This document shows positions 46,173 to 53,957 of a stretch of DNA of 55,120 bases, piece after piece (the first letter of the stretch is position 1; each line of letters opens with the position of its first letter). The DNA is taken from the NCBI GenBank assembly GCA_903931945.1, contig CAIZEI010000180.1:1-55120 (forward strand), written 5' to 3'. Source of the DNA: an uncultured Hyphomicrobiales bacterium (lineage in GTDB: Bacteria; Pseudomonadota; Alphaproteobacteria; Rhizobiales; Beijerinckiaceae). A program made the translations under genes and the position numbers. The notes beneath the pieces are model-generated. The model was given only the letters and a program-made list of their open reading frames with translations, was not told the DNA's origin and ran no database searches.

Positions 46173-47183
46173 TCATTTATTCGCAAAGCGGTCGCGCCAC
46201 GCGGGCTGCGCGCCCGCAAAGGGCAGAGCCGTCGCCTCATAAACGCCACGCGCGATGGCCCGCGCCAGACAATCAGCGGCGGCTGCGCCGATGTCTGCAA
46301 GATCGCGCCGGGAGGCTTCGCGCGCGCATCGCCCCGTTGCGGCGGCAAAGACAATATCGCCATCTGCGGGCGCGTGGGCCGGCCGCAGCGCGCGTCCCAT
46401 CCCGTCATGCGCCATGATCGCGATGCGCTGGCAGGCCGCCTTGTCGAGCGCAGCGTCGGTCGCGACAATGGCGATGGTCGTATTCTCGGGCGCGTCGCCC
46501 TTCACGCGGAAAGCAAGATCGCGTTCAGTGATTTTAGCGGGGAAGCCCAACCCGCCATATTCCGCCGCGCGCTCATAGGGCGCCGCCCAGAAATGCGGAG
46601 AATTGCCGATGGTCGCTGTTCCAATGGCATTGACTGCGACCAATGCGCCGACAACAAAACCGCCTGACGCGACAGCGCTCGCCGACCCCAAACCGCCCTT
46701 CAGATTTGCGGTTGTCGCGCCAAAGCCCGCGCCCGCCGTTCCCAGCGCAAACTCCAGCGCTGCGCAGGCCGCAGCCGCAAAGCCAAGGTCCCAATAGGGA
46801 GGCATGCGGCCCCAGTTCTTGTCGCCGCCATTCAGGAGGTCAAACAGAATGGCGCCAGGAACAATCGGCACACGCGCGCTCATCTTCGCCAGTTGCGAGA
46901 CGACTTCATACCCCCTACCCTGCTTGCGCAAAAAGGCCTGAACCCCGCCCATGGCGTCCAGACCGAAGGCCGAGCCGCCCGACAATGCCAGCGCATCCAC
47001 GGCGGCCACACTCATCGCCGGATCGAGCAGCGCTGTATCCCTGACGCCGGGAGATCCCCCGTGAATGGCGATGGAAGCGGCGGCGGGCGTATCGAAAACA
47101 AGCGCTGTCACGCCTGACGCGAGTCGTGCGTCCTGCGCATGGCCAACGCGCAGGCCCCGAACGTCCGTGATGAGATTGCGCAT
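46173..47183 (-). CDS. P1 family peptidase (DmpA-like, self-processing)
   Basis: A 336-residue Ntn-type aminopeptidase. ATG 47183 is preceded by GGAGG; the longer frame covers the neighbouring gene's start. N-terminal ITDVRGLRVGHAQD is the family hallmark. The autocleavage site should be the Gly-Ser in NLKGGLGSAS, producing alpha and beta chains with Ser as nucleophile. GGSAFGLDAMGGVQAFL and DLLNGGDKNWG are also conserved. Likely roles are hydrolysis of D- or beta-amino acid peptides (family knowledge). It is exactly adjacent to, and convergent with, the sulfatase, and divergent from the PEBP gene. Confidence 0.88.
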   Translation of the reverse strand: MRNLITDVRGLRVGHAQDARLASGVTALVFDTPAAASIAIHGGSPGVRDTALLDPAMSVAAVDALALSGGSAFGLDAMGGVQAFLRKQGRGYEVVSQLAKMSARVPIVPGAILFDLLNGGDKNWGRMPPYWDLGFAAAACAALEFALGTAGAGFGATTANLKGGLGSASAVASGGFVVGALVAVNAIGTATIGNSPHFWAAPYERAAEYGGLGFPAKITERDLAFRVKGDAPENTTIAIVATDAALDKAACQRIAIMAHDGMGRALRPAHAPADGDIVFAAATGRCAREASRRDLADIGAAAADCLARAIARGVYEATALPFAGAQPAWRDRFANK

Positions 47184-47282
47184 GGAGCCTCCGGCAAACA
47201 GCAGATCGCAGCGGGTGGAAACCGCGCGCAACCAAGGATACACTTCTGTCTGCGCGGAAACATCCCGCGCCGGGAGGAAACG

Positions 47283-47846
47283 ATGAAAACGCTGATTGCA
47301 CTGACCCTTTTGAGCGCCACGCTTGGCATAACCTCCGTCCGCGCGGCGGAACCCTTTGCGCTGACCTCGCCCGCCTATAAGGACGGCGACGTCTGGCCCT
47401 CGAAATTTGCGGGCGCGGACCCCTCGCGCACCAATCCTCCCTGCCCCGGGCAAAACGTGTCGCCGCCGCTGGCGTGGTCAAACCCGCCTGAAGGCACCAA
47501 AAGCTACGCCCTGCTGATGCAGGACCCTGAGGGCGCGAATGGTCTCGGCGTTTTCCACTGGGTCGCCTATGGCATTCCGGCAAATAAAATGTCGCTGGCC
47601 GAGGGCGAAGGCAGCAGCGAGCCGACGGGCTGGATGGGCGGCAAGAACGCCATCGGCAAAGGCGCGTATTTTGGCCCCTGCGGCCCCTCCGGCCATTCCC
47701 TGCATCACTATGTCATCACAATCATCGCCACCGATGTCGAACCCGGCGCGCTCAAGCCCGGCATGACGCGCGATGAGCTTGTCGCCGCGCTGAAAGGCCA
47801 TGCGCTGGCGCCTGCCGGCATCGTCGGGCGATTCACGCGACCGTAA
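47283..47846 (+). CDS. YbhB/YbcL family Raf kinase inhibitor-like (PEBP) protein
   Basis: A 187-residue exported protein from ATG 47283, with GGGAGG six bases upstream. Signal peptide about 1-22 (VRAAEP). PEBP core: NVSPPLAWSNPPEGTKSYAL, then DPEG...FHWVAYGIP and YFGPCGPSGHSLHHY, the ligand-binding pocket blocks. Bacterial members have no settled function; phospholipid or small anion binding is presumed. It is divergent from the P1 peptidase across 99 bp. Palindromic repeats begin soon after its stop. Confidence 0.9.
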   Translation: MKTLIALTLLSATLGITSVRAAEPFALTSPAYKDGDVWPSKFAGADPSRTNPPCPGQNVSPPLAWSNPPEGTKSYALLMQDPEGANGLGVFHWVAYGIPANKMSLAEGEGSSEPTGWMGGKNAIGKGAYFGPCGPSGHSLHHYVITIIATDVEPGALKPGMTRDELVAALKGHALAPAGIVGRFTRP

Positions 47847-47879
47847 TTGGCTGCGCGAGCGCATGCAATCTCGCCACAG

Positions 47880-47947
47880 CGCTCCTTCGCCCTGTGAAAC
47901 GGGGAGAGGGAGGGCGCGGACGCCTTGCGTTCGCGCCGGGATGAGGG
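47880..47947 (-). repeat. Palindromic repeat unit A (leftward)
   Basis: Reading leftward: CCCCTCATCCCGGCGCG, then a hairpin (GGCGCG/CGCGCC, 47913-47937), CCCTCTCCCCGT and GGGCGAAGGAGCG. It has the same modular order as units C and D near 52.3 kb. Confidence 0.6.
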
Positions 47948-48004
47948 GCAACCGAAACTCGCAATTGATATTGCAATCACATATATGAGCCAGGCGCCGC
48001 CGAG

Positions 48005-48058
48005 CACCTGTCAGCTTCGCTGACACCCTCTCGCTGCGTAAACGGGGCGAGGGAGTCG
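48005..48058 (+). repeat. Palindromic repeat unit B (rightward)
   Basis: A TGTCAGC/GCTGACA hairpin (48009-48025) followed by CCCTCTCGC and GGCGAGGGAG. Divergent from unit A, 57 bp away. A further 6-bp hairpin (CACGCT/AGCGTG) lies at 48061-48077. Confidence 0.55.
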
Positions 48059-48391
48059 CGCACGCTTTGTGAGCGTGCCTCGTACATGCGCAATCCATCC
48101 CCGCCGCCTAAAATCCCGGCGCCAAACCGTTCGCTGCGCACAAATCCTTACCAATTGCTGAATTTTTCCTCCTTCACACTGTCACACGAATCGTTCAAAC
48201 TCCTCATTGTCGTACTCGTGAATGGCGGCTCAATGCGAAACCGGGCGCGTGTAAAAAACAACACCTCGACCCACCCAGCGTTTGACGCCGCCGCTTTTGA
48301 GTCTCGAATTCCCAAACACTGCTTGTGCCTGTTCCCCGCCGGATGTTCCGCGCGGGCCTGTCGCGTTTTCCATAACAGAAGGAATCCGGCC

Positions 48392-49126
48392 TTGGGTAAG
48401 CAAATCAGCAAGAGACGACGTGGCGATGGCCGTGCTTTATGCGCGGCTGAGATCATCGAGTTCAAGGGACCCAAATTCAAACCTGAGCGCACACTGCCCC
48501 CGATCCGGGCGCTGAACCCCGCGCAAGCTGAATATCTCGACGCCCTGCGCGAATGCGCCCAGGTTGTCGTCATCGGACCTGCCGGCACCGGGAAAACCTG
48601 GATCGCCGCGACCTTCGCTGCTGACCTTTACCGCCAACGCAAGATCGGAAAAATCATTCTGACCCGACCCAACGTGCCCTGCGGGCGCTCGCTGGGCTTC
48701 TTTCCCGGCTCGCTTGAGGAAAAATTCGCGCCCTGGGCGACGCCCGTTGTCGAAGCGATCAAGGAGCGCATCGGTTCGGCCGCCTACGATATCGCACTGA
48801 AAAATGGCGACATCGAAATGGCGCCATTTGAAGTCATGCGCGGGCGCACATTCAAGAACGCCTTCGTGCTGCTCGACGAAGCGCAGAACACCACGCCCTC
48901 TGAAATCAAGACCTTCCTCACCCGCATTGGCGAGGATTGCACGACCGTCATCAATGGCGATGTCAGCCAGTGCGATCTTGACGCCTGTTCCGGCCTTGGC
49001 AAAATCATCGAACTGATCGACGCCCAGCGCCTGCCGGTGCCGGTGGTCCGCTTCACGACGGACGATATCGTGCGCTCCGGCATTTGCGGCATGTGGGTGC
49101 GCGCATTCGAACACGCGCATATTTGA
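48392..49126 (+). CDS. PhoH family ATPase, second copy (short form)
   Basis: A 244-residue ATPase from TTG 48392, chosen because AGAAGGA lies eight bases upstream and the resulting length matches short PhoH proteins; ATG 48233 is possible. Walker A is VVIGPAGTGKTWIA, followed by ILTRPNVPCGRSLGFFPGS, MRGRTFKNAFVLLDEAQNTT (Walker B) and TVINGDVSQCDL. It lacks the N-terminal domain of the phoH at 30726-31766 and is not in a ybeY operon. Phosphate-starvation control is assumed from the family name only; I see no clear Pho box. Confidence 0.88.
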   Translation: MGKQISKRRRGDGRALCAAEIIEFKGPKFKPERTLPPIRALNPAQAEYLDALRECAQVVVIGPAGTGKTWIAATFAADLYRQRKIGKIILTRPNVPCGRSLGFFPGSLEEKFAPWATPVVEAIKERIGSAAYDIALKNGDIEMAPFEVMRGRTFKNAFVLLDEAQNTTPSEIKTFLTRIGEDCTTVINGDVSQCDLDACSGLGKIIELIDAQRLPVPVVRFTTDDIVRSGICGMWVRAFEHAHI

Positions 49127-49134
49127 ACCAGGGG

Positions 49135-49167
49135 CGCTCTGGGTTGGCGCACGGTCAATCCAGAGCG
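49135..49167 (+). terminator. Hairpin after the second phoH
   Basis: An 8-bp perfect stem CGCTCTGG/CCAGAGCG with a 17-nt loop, beginning 8 bp after the stop; no T run, so a weak or factor-dependent terminator. Confidence 0.45.
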
Positions 49168-49235
49168 TTCACGCGTTCGCAAGAGATGAGCCGCCACGCC
49201 TTGACCTGCGGCTGACAAGCGGCGATTGAAAACCG

Positions 49236-50120
49236 GTGAGCATTTTAATCGCGCATATGTCCGATCCGCATCTGGGTCCGGTCCCCCGGGCGCGATTTAG
49301 CGAGCTTATGAGCAAACGCTTGATCGGCAATCTGGAGTGGGTGCGCCGCAAACACATTCACAACATGGACGCGCTGGCCAAAATCGTCGCCGACATGCGT
49401 GCGCAAAACCCCGATCACGTGATGATGACCGGCGACGCCGTTAATCTCGGGCTGCCGGATGAGTTTCCGCAGGCCGCAGCCTGGATGCGCACGCTTGGCG
49501 ATGTCAAAGATGTGAGTTTTACGCCCGGCAATCACGACGCTTACGTGAAGGAGTCCCTGCCGCATCTGCAAACCCATCTTGGCCCGTGGATGCAGGGCGA
49601 TGGGGGCGAGGCCGGAGTCTTTCCCTATGTGCGCGTGCGCCATGGCGTCGCCCTGATTGGCGTGAGTTCCGGGCTGCCAACGGCGCCGACGCTCGCCACC
49701 GGGCGCATGGGCAAACAGCAAATGGCGTTTTTCGCCAAAACGCTGGCGTTGACGCGCGCGCGCGGACTGATGCGCGTCGTGATGATCCATCACGCGCCCT
49801 GGCGCGGCGGCGCAACGCCCGGACGCGGGTTGCGCGACGCGGGCGCCTTTGAAAAAGTCATCGCCGCGCATGGCGCCGAGTTGATTGTGCATGGCCACAA
49901 TCACCGGACCTCTGTGAAGCATCTGCCGGGGCCGGCTGGAACGGTCCCTGTCGTCGGCGTGCGCTCAGCCTCCGCTGTGCCGGGCACGTCGCGCCATCTG
50001 GCGGGCTATCATCTCTACAGGATCGACCGGATCGGGACGACCTGGATGATTGAAGCGCGCGCGCGCGGACTTGCCGAAGCGGGCGGCGAGGTCATCGATC
50101 TTGGAAAAATCGAGATTTGA
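49236..50120 (+). CDS. Metallophosphoesterase (calcineurin-like)
   Basis: A 294-residue dinuclear-metal phosphoesterase from GTG 49236 (gives the usual MSILIAHMSDPHLG start). All five family blocks are present: DPHLG, VMMTGDAVNLG, FTPGNHDAYV, VVMIHHAP and IVHGHNHRTS. It resembles cyclic-nucleotide or UDP-diacylglucosamine-type phosphodiesterases, but the substrate cannot be named. slyX follows 31 bp downstream on the same strand. Confidence 0.88.
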   Translation: MSILIAHMSDPHLGPVPRARFSELMSKRLIGNLEWVRRKHIHNMDALAKIVADMRAQNPDHVMMTGDAVNLGLPDEFPQAAAWMRTLGDVKDVSFTPGNHDAYVKESLPHLQTHLGPWMQGDGGEAGVFPYVRVRHGVALIGVSSGLPTAPTLATGRMGKQQMAFFAKTLALTRARGLMRVVMIHHAPWRGGATPGRGLRDAGAFEKVIAAHGAELIVHGHNHRTSVKHLPGPAGTVPVVGVRSASAVPGTSRHLAGYHLYRIDRIGTTWMIEARARGLAEAGGEVIDLGKIEI

Positions 50121-50151
50121 CACAGGCGGCGCATTTTCAGAAAGCAGTGCC

Positions 50152-50367
50152 ATGGACGAGCCTCACTCCCGCCAGTCCCAACGGATTGACGCGCTTGAAA
50201 TCCAGATCGCGCATCAGGACCGGCTGCTGGCCGAGCTCAACGGAGTCTTGACAGCGCAATGGCGCTCCATCGACGCGCTGGAGCGCAAGATTCTGCAATT
50301 GCAGGACGAAATCGCTGCGCTGACGCCGCAGCGCAACGCGCCAGAGCCGCCGCCGCCCCATTATTGA
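50152..50367 (+). CDS. slyX: SlyX family protein
   Basis: A 71-residue coiled-coil protein from ATG 50152. The heptad-rich RIDALEIQIAHQDRLLAELN, the second helix WRSIDALERKILQLQDEIAA and the Pro-rich end EPPPPHY ending in His-Tyr are SlyX hallmarks. Function unknown. Probably co-transcribed with the metallophosphoesterase. Confidence 0.88.
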   Translation: MDEPHSRQSQRIDALEIQIAHQDRLLAELNGVLTAQWRSIDALERKILQLQDEIAALTPQRNAPEPPPPHY

Positions 50368-50440
50368 GGCTCCGCGCCCTCTGCAACCTGCAAGTCCGGC
50401 CTGCCAGCGCCATTTTCCGCGCGGCGGCGAATGAAGGGCG

Positions 50441-51010
50441 CTAATCGCGTCGCGCCCTGAATTCGTCCGCCTTGAACAAAGCCTCGAAGCGCACGCCCTG
50501 CGCCTCGAAGAATTCTTCTGCGCCCTCGCCGCGATCGACAATCGACAGCACCAGCGTCACCACGGCGCCCTGCGCCCGGCATTCCTCAATCACCTGCGCC
50601 GCAGAACCGCCTGTCGTCGTCACATCTTCGAGGATTGCGACCTTCTTGCCCTTCAGGCTCTCGCCAGCCGCAAGTCCCTCGATGTGCTTGCGCGCGCCGT
50701 GTTCCTTCTGCTTTTTGCGCATGATAAAGCCATGCAGGGGCTTGCCCTCGGCGATCGACACCGCCACCAGCGATCCTGTGATCGGCACTGCGCCCAGCTC
50801 CAGTCCGCCGACCCATTCCGCTCCCGATGCAACGACATGCCTGTGCATCATCGCCGCAATGGTCGCAGCGCCCTGCGGGTCGAGCATCGATGGCTTCATG
50901 TCAAAATAGTAATCGCTCTTCTTGCCCGAGGCGAGCGTGACCTCGCCGCGCCCGAAAGAACGGCGGTAGATGATATCGGCGAGTTTCTGTCGCGCTTCGG
51001 CGGTGACCAT
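50441..51010 (-). CDS. pyrE: Orotate phosphoribosyltransferase
   Basis: A 189-residue enzyme that makes OMP from orotate and PRPP in pyrimidine synthesis. ATG 51010 has GAGGA upstream; an in-frame start 12 codons earlier is weaker. The PRPP motif is VAILEDVTTTGGSAA (about 131-145), the catalytic loop MRKKQKEHGARKHIEG, and the N-terminal TLASGKKSDYYFDMKP is conserved. It stands alone, downstream of and on the same strand as an ABC substrate-binding protein gene; no other pyr genes are seen. Confidence 0.95.
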   Translation of the reverse strand: MVTAEARQKLADIIYRRSFGRGEVTLASGKKSDYYFDMKPSMLDPQGAATIAAMMHRHVVASGAEWVGGLELGAVPITGSLVAVSIAEGKPLHGFIMRKKQKEHGARKHIEGLAAGESLKGKKVAILEDVTTTGGSAAQVIEECRAQGAVVTLVLSIVDRGEGAEEFFEAQGVRFEALFKADEFRARRD

Positions 51011-51106
51011 ATTGTTTGTCCTCGATTGAACCGGTTGCGCCGACACAACCAGCCCTGCGACAGCCGGTCAACCCGCGACGCCGCGCCGACGCGGTTTGTT
51101 CACCGC

Positions 51107-52057
51107 TCAATCCAGCTTCACCGGCGTGAATTCAGCTGTATAAAGGCTCGCCGCCTCGGGCGCGTGGTCGAGCATCCCCAGTTCCGGCAGCGAATGGCGG
51201 ATCGCTTCAATGGCGGCGGGGTTGAACGCGCCATCATTGGACATCATCGCGAGTTCGCGATCCCAGGCTTTGGCGACGGCCGCCTCGCTGACATTGATGG
51301 CTTTGGCGGCGATTTTCACGCCCTCGTTATGGTGCCCGCGCATCCAGGCGACTCCGCGAAACCAGCCCTTCAGCACGCGGCGCACGAGATCGGGATTCTT
51401 GGCGCGCACATCGTCGCGCGCGAACATCACATGGGCGTGGAAATCCTTCACGATATCGCCAAACGACAGCACCATCTTGCCGGCGTGGTTTTCCTCGTAG
51501 GAATAGGCGTTTTGATCGGCGACAACGCTGGCGTCGAGTTCGCCCGATTTCAGCGCGGCCAGACGCGAGCGTTCGGACCCCAGCGGCAGGATTTCGATGC
51601 CGTCGAGTCCCCAGCCCTTCTGTCGCGAGACCTCACGCACCAGCCAGTCGCTCATCGAACCGGACGAGGTGATGCCGACTTTCTTTCCCTTCAGATCGTC
51701 GAAGCTTGTGATCGTCGAATTCATCGGCGCCGCCAGCGTCATCGAAAAGGGCGGCCCCGCCAGCGCCGCCACCGCGAGCGCCGGCACGCCCTTCACGCGA
51801 TAGCCCATTGCGGGGCCGGAACCGCAGCCAAAGTCTATGGAGTTCGAGGCCAGCGCCTGCTGCATCGGGGCGTCGCCAGCAAGCTCCAGCCGGTCGACAT
51901 CAAGGCCGAGCTCCTCCCAGATTTTCGCGGCCTGCCCCATCTCGACAATGGTCCAGATGATCGAATTGCCCGACGTGCCGATATGCACCTTGTCGAGAGC
52001 GTGGGCGGGCGCCAGTTGCGCGATCAATGCAGCAACGCAGACCAAAGTTTTGCGCAT
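51107..52057 (-). CDS. ABC transporter substrate-binding protein (NitT/TauT type)
   Basis: A 316-residue periplasmic binding protein; signal peptide about 1-20 (AHA). NMT1/TauA-like fold: VHIGTSGNSIIWTIVEMGQAAKIWEELGL compares with the start of SsuA/TauA/ThiY-type proteins, and KGKKVGITSSGSMSDWLVREV is the second-lobe block. The ligand could be a sulfonate, nitrate or thiamine precursor; sequence alone does not tell. No permease or ATPase is adjacent, so it may be an orphan. It is upstream of pyrE on the same strand, 96 bp away. Confidence 0.85.
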   Translation of the reverse strand: MRKTLVCVAALIAQLAPAHALDKVHIGTSGNSIIWTIVEMGQAAKIWEELGLDVDRLELAGDAPMQQALASNSIDFGCGSGPAMGYRVKGVPALAVAALAGPPFSMTLAAPMNSTITSFDDLKGKKVGITSSGSMSDWLVREVSRQKGWGLDGIEILPLGSERSRLAALKSGELDASVVADQNAYSYEENHAGKMVLSFGDIVKDFHAHVMFARDDVRAKNPDLVRRVLKGWFRGVAWMRGHHNEGVKIAAKAINVSEAAVAKAWDRELAMMSNDGAFNPAAIEAIRHSLPELGMLDHAPEAASLYTAEFTPVKLD

Positions 52058-52213
52058 GTTTTCCCCGTGCGGTTTCGGGGATCATGACGCCCGCGCGGGC
52101 ACAGCGCAAGGGCGGCGGGAGCAGGCGCGGCCATAGCGAATTGCTGACATGGCGCAGGCTGAGAAAATATCCGCAACTTCACACCGCCATGGTCGCAAGA
52201 CCCTTTCCTCCGG

Positions 52214-52281
52214 GCGCCCGCCAACCCTCTCCCGAGAATCGGGAGAGGGTGGCGTTTGCGTCAGCAAACGACGGGTGAGGG
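52214..52281 (-). repeat. Palindromic repeat unit C (leftward)
   Basis: Leftward order: CCCTCACCCGTC, hairpin GTTTGC/GCAAAC (52254-52269), then a perfect 12-bp hairpin ACCCTCTCCCGA/TCGGGAGAGGGT (52224-52250) and GGCGGGCGC. Confidence 0.75.
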
Positions 52282-52325
52282 CGATTCAGCCTGCACAACT
52301 CTTTCGATTGGTGTAGGTTTCGAGG

Positions 52326-52391
52326 CCCTCATCCGTCATTTTCTGACAAAAATGACACCTTCTCCCGCCGTGGCGGGAGAAGGAGCGCGCC
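52326..52391 (+). repeat. Palindromic repeat unit D (rightward)
   Basis: CCCTCATCCGTC, hairpin GTCATTTT/AAAATGAC (52335-52356), then a perfect 12-bp hairpin CCTTCTCCCGCC/GGCGGGAGAAGG (52358-52383) and AGCGCGCC. It aligns along its length with unit C, with paired substitutions in the stems. Confidence 0.75.
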
Positions 52392-52416
52392 AACAAATAA
52401 TTTTATCTGGCCTCAG

Positions 52417-52424
52417 AATAAAAT
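52417..52424. repeat. Left 8-bp target site duplication of the IS
   Basis: AATAAAAT, identical to 54978-54985. A preceding G is also shared, so 9 bp cannot be excluded. Confidence 0.8.
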
Positions 52425-52449
52425 GGGCATGTTCAACTTGACAAACCCA
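52425..52449 (+). repeat. Left terminal inverted repeat of the IS
   Basis: GGGCATGTTCA then ACTTGACAAACCCA. It matches the right end with four mismatches in 25, the innermost 14 bases being identical. Confidence 0.82.
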
Positions 52450-52488
52450 ACCACTAAATCTGGTCGACGGGTAAAGCGGCGTTCGCGC

Positions 52489-52671
52489 TCACTTCGTCTT
52501 TTTGGCTTTCGCCTTCGGTTTGGACTTGCGCGCCGCCTTCAAGGGTTTTTGCGCCGCGATCTTGCCCAGCGCAGATTCAAACCGCTCTTTATCATCGTCG
52601 CATTCGAGCGCGCGGGCGGCCTTTATGAATCGCGAATACTGATCTTCCAGGATTTTATTATTTTCGGCCAT
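52489..52671 (-). CDS. Small lysine-rich protein, IS passenger gene
   Basis: A 60-residue protein from ATG 52671; its start overlaps the toxin-like gene by 14 nt. The N-terminal 42 residues look helical and acidic (ENNKILEDQYSRFIKAARAL, then CDDDKERFESALGKIA); the tail is an Ala/Lys repeat (KAARKSKPKAKAKKTK), a typical nucleic-acid-binding style. I do not recognise a family. Coupling to the toxin gene suggests a third component or an accessory of transposition (inference). Confidence 0.65.
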   Translation of the reverse strand: MAENNKILEDQYSRFIKAARALECDDDKERFESALGKIAAQKPLKAARKSKPKAKAKKTK

Positions 52672-53269
52672 TGCCACGCCTGCTAGCATAAGAAAAAAGG
52701 TCATCGGGCGGCGCGGTTCCCGCCCTGACCGCTTTATCATCTTTTGGACGGGATGGCTTGGATACCATCATCCGTTCGACCCGCTTCTCAAGCGTCAATT
52801 TATGAGCATCCTTACTTGAAACCGCACGAAGTTTACCGCCTGTTTGTCCAGACCAGTTTAAGGGGACGTGCCAGAATGTGCCCTTTTCTCCCGTTCGTGC
52901 CTTGGCGGCGATAACAGGCCACCAATGCATGAGATGTGAGCATTTCGCAAAAAATCCCCATTCATTCCATTTGGACTCAAAGAAAATGACCACCATGCCA
53001 CATTCTATCAGCGCCAACCGCTCGTGGGGAACGGATTTCATTTCTGTGTTGCCCGAAATAATAACTCTGCCGCCGGCTTGCGCAAAACGCTTGATCCACG
53101 GCACGTCATTTTTTGGAAAATAGTCAGAATCTGCCGGTTTGGGAGTGTAAGTTTTTGCGCTCTCGATATCAAAATTTCCAGTGAGCTTCTTCAATTGCCT
53201 TTCGCTGGCAAAAGTCTGGAAGACTCGCACCATTGCCATCGGAACATTTTCGTCGAACGCGACTTTCAC
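52658..53269 (-). CDS. PIN-like domain protein (VapC45 type), putative toxin on the IS
   Basis: A 203-residue protein from ATG 53269, overlapping the upstream antitoxin-like gene by 4 nt. It begins MKVAFDENVPMAMVRVF, the acidic DEN start of DUF5615/VapC45 PIN-like nucleases, and continues with a DSDYFPKNDVPWIKRFAQ acidic helix and GGRVIISGNTEMKS, where relatives often have Asp rather than Asn. C-terminal residues 130-203 (LNWSGQTGGKLRAV onward) are basic and not part of the usual PIN fold. RNase toxin activity is inferred from fold and gene order. Confidence 0.72.
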   Translation of the reverse strand: MKVAFDENVPMAMVRVFQTFASERQLKKLTGNFDIESAKTYTPKPADSDYFPKNDVPWIKRFAQAGGRVIISGNTEMKSVPHERLALIECGMVVIFFESKWNEWGFFAKCSHLMHWWPVIAAKARTGEKGTFWHVPLNWSGQTGGKLRAVSSKDAHKLTLEKRVERMMVSKPSRPKDDKAVRAGTAPPDDLFSYASRRGNGRK

Positions 53270-53949
53270 GCAGCAGAGCGGAAAGCGGCCTCAAAAGAGA
53301 CAGCTTCACGCACTCTTCGTTCTGGAATTTCAAACATTGCAGACACAACCCCTATGCTTTTTTCGACGTCATATGCCCTAGCGATGGTTGCCGTTGGAAT
53401 ACGACTATCTTTCAAAATAGTTCGCCCAAAGGAGTGATGCGGATTGATGATCACGTTGGGCGCTAACGCGCGGCGAGGATACCAGACGCGAGCGTTACCA
53501 TCTGGATCGTAAACCACGTCTCTCTTGAGAGAAGGCATTACAACAAGTTTCATTTCATAGTTTTTAGTTTTAAGATCGTATAGACTTTCAATGCCATTTT
53601 TTCTTGCTATATCAGCTACTACCCGCTTGCCGTCTGTTTGAAAAACTGTATGCGTTGCGAACGGATGCGGATGTTCCAAGGTACGCTTAACCTCGGACAT
53701 AATCGCGCGAATCTCGTGCAAACGGACACCCGCGCGAGAAAAAAACGCGACGAATTGTAGCTCCATCAGATTCGTGAAGCTGATGGCGAGTTTACCATCT
53801 ACTCGCCCAAGCTCATTCTTGATAATCGGGATCTGCTTGGCGGAATGCCCATCAACCCAAACTCGGACCATGCTTGCAGACGCGCCGACTAGATCGGCAG
53901 CAACCGGGATGGTGAAGATGCCTGTGTCCATTAAGGATTCTTCAGACAT
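53266..53949 (-). CDS. DUF433/HTH protein, putative antitoxin on the IS
   Basis: A 227-residue protein from ATG 53949 (GAGG seven bases upstream). The N-terminal MerR-like HTH reads FTIPVAADLVGASASMVRVW; the C-terminal 65 residues have the DUF433 pattern (INPHHSFGRTILKDSRIPTA then SAMFEIPERRVREAVSFE). DUF433 proteins are the antitoxins of VapC45-like PIN proteins in VapBC45-type modules. It lies 8 bp after the transposase stop, so the element's four genes appear to form one transcript. Autoregulation through the HTH would be expected. Confidence 0.75.
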   Translation of the reverse strand: MSEESLMDTGIFTIPVAADLVGASASMVRVWVDGHSAKQIPIIKNELGRVDGKLAISFTNLMELQFVAFFSRAGVRLHEIRAIMSEVKRTLEHPHPFATHTVFQTDGKRVVADIARKNGIESLYDLKTKNYEMKLVVMPSLKRDVVYDPDGNARVWYPRRALAPNVIINPHHSFGRTILKDSRIPTATIARAYDVEKSIGVVSAMFEIPERRVREAVSFEAAFRSAA

Positions 53950-53957
53950 CGCGCGCC

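Larger units (their letters stand above)
47847..48391. other. Gene-poor stretch with a head-to-head repeat pair
   Basis: 545 bp between the PEBP gene and the second phoH. It contains repeat units A and B (listed separately) and, from about 48150, moderately AT-rich sequence likely to be the phoH2 promoter. The phoH2 frame is open upstream to 48086, but those codons look non-coding. Confidence 0.5.
52058..52424. other. Intergenic stretch with the second head-to-head repeat pair
   Basis: 367 bp from the binding-protein gene start to the IS element. It contains repeat units C and D and the left target duplication. No gene is supported. Confidence 0.6.
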
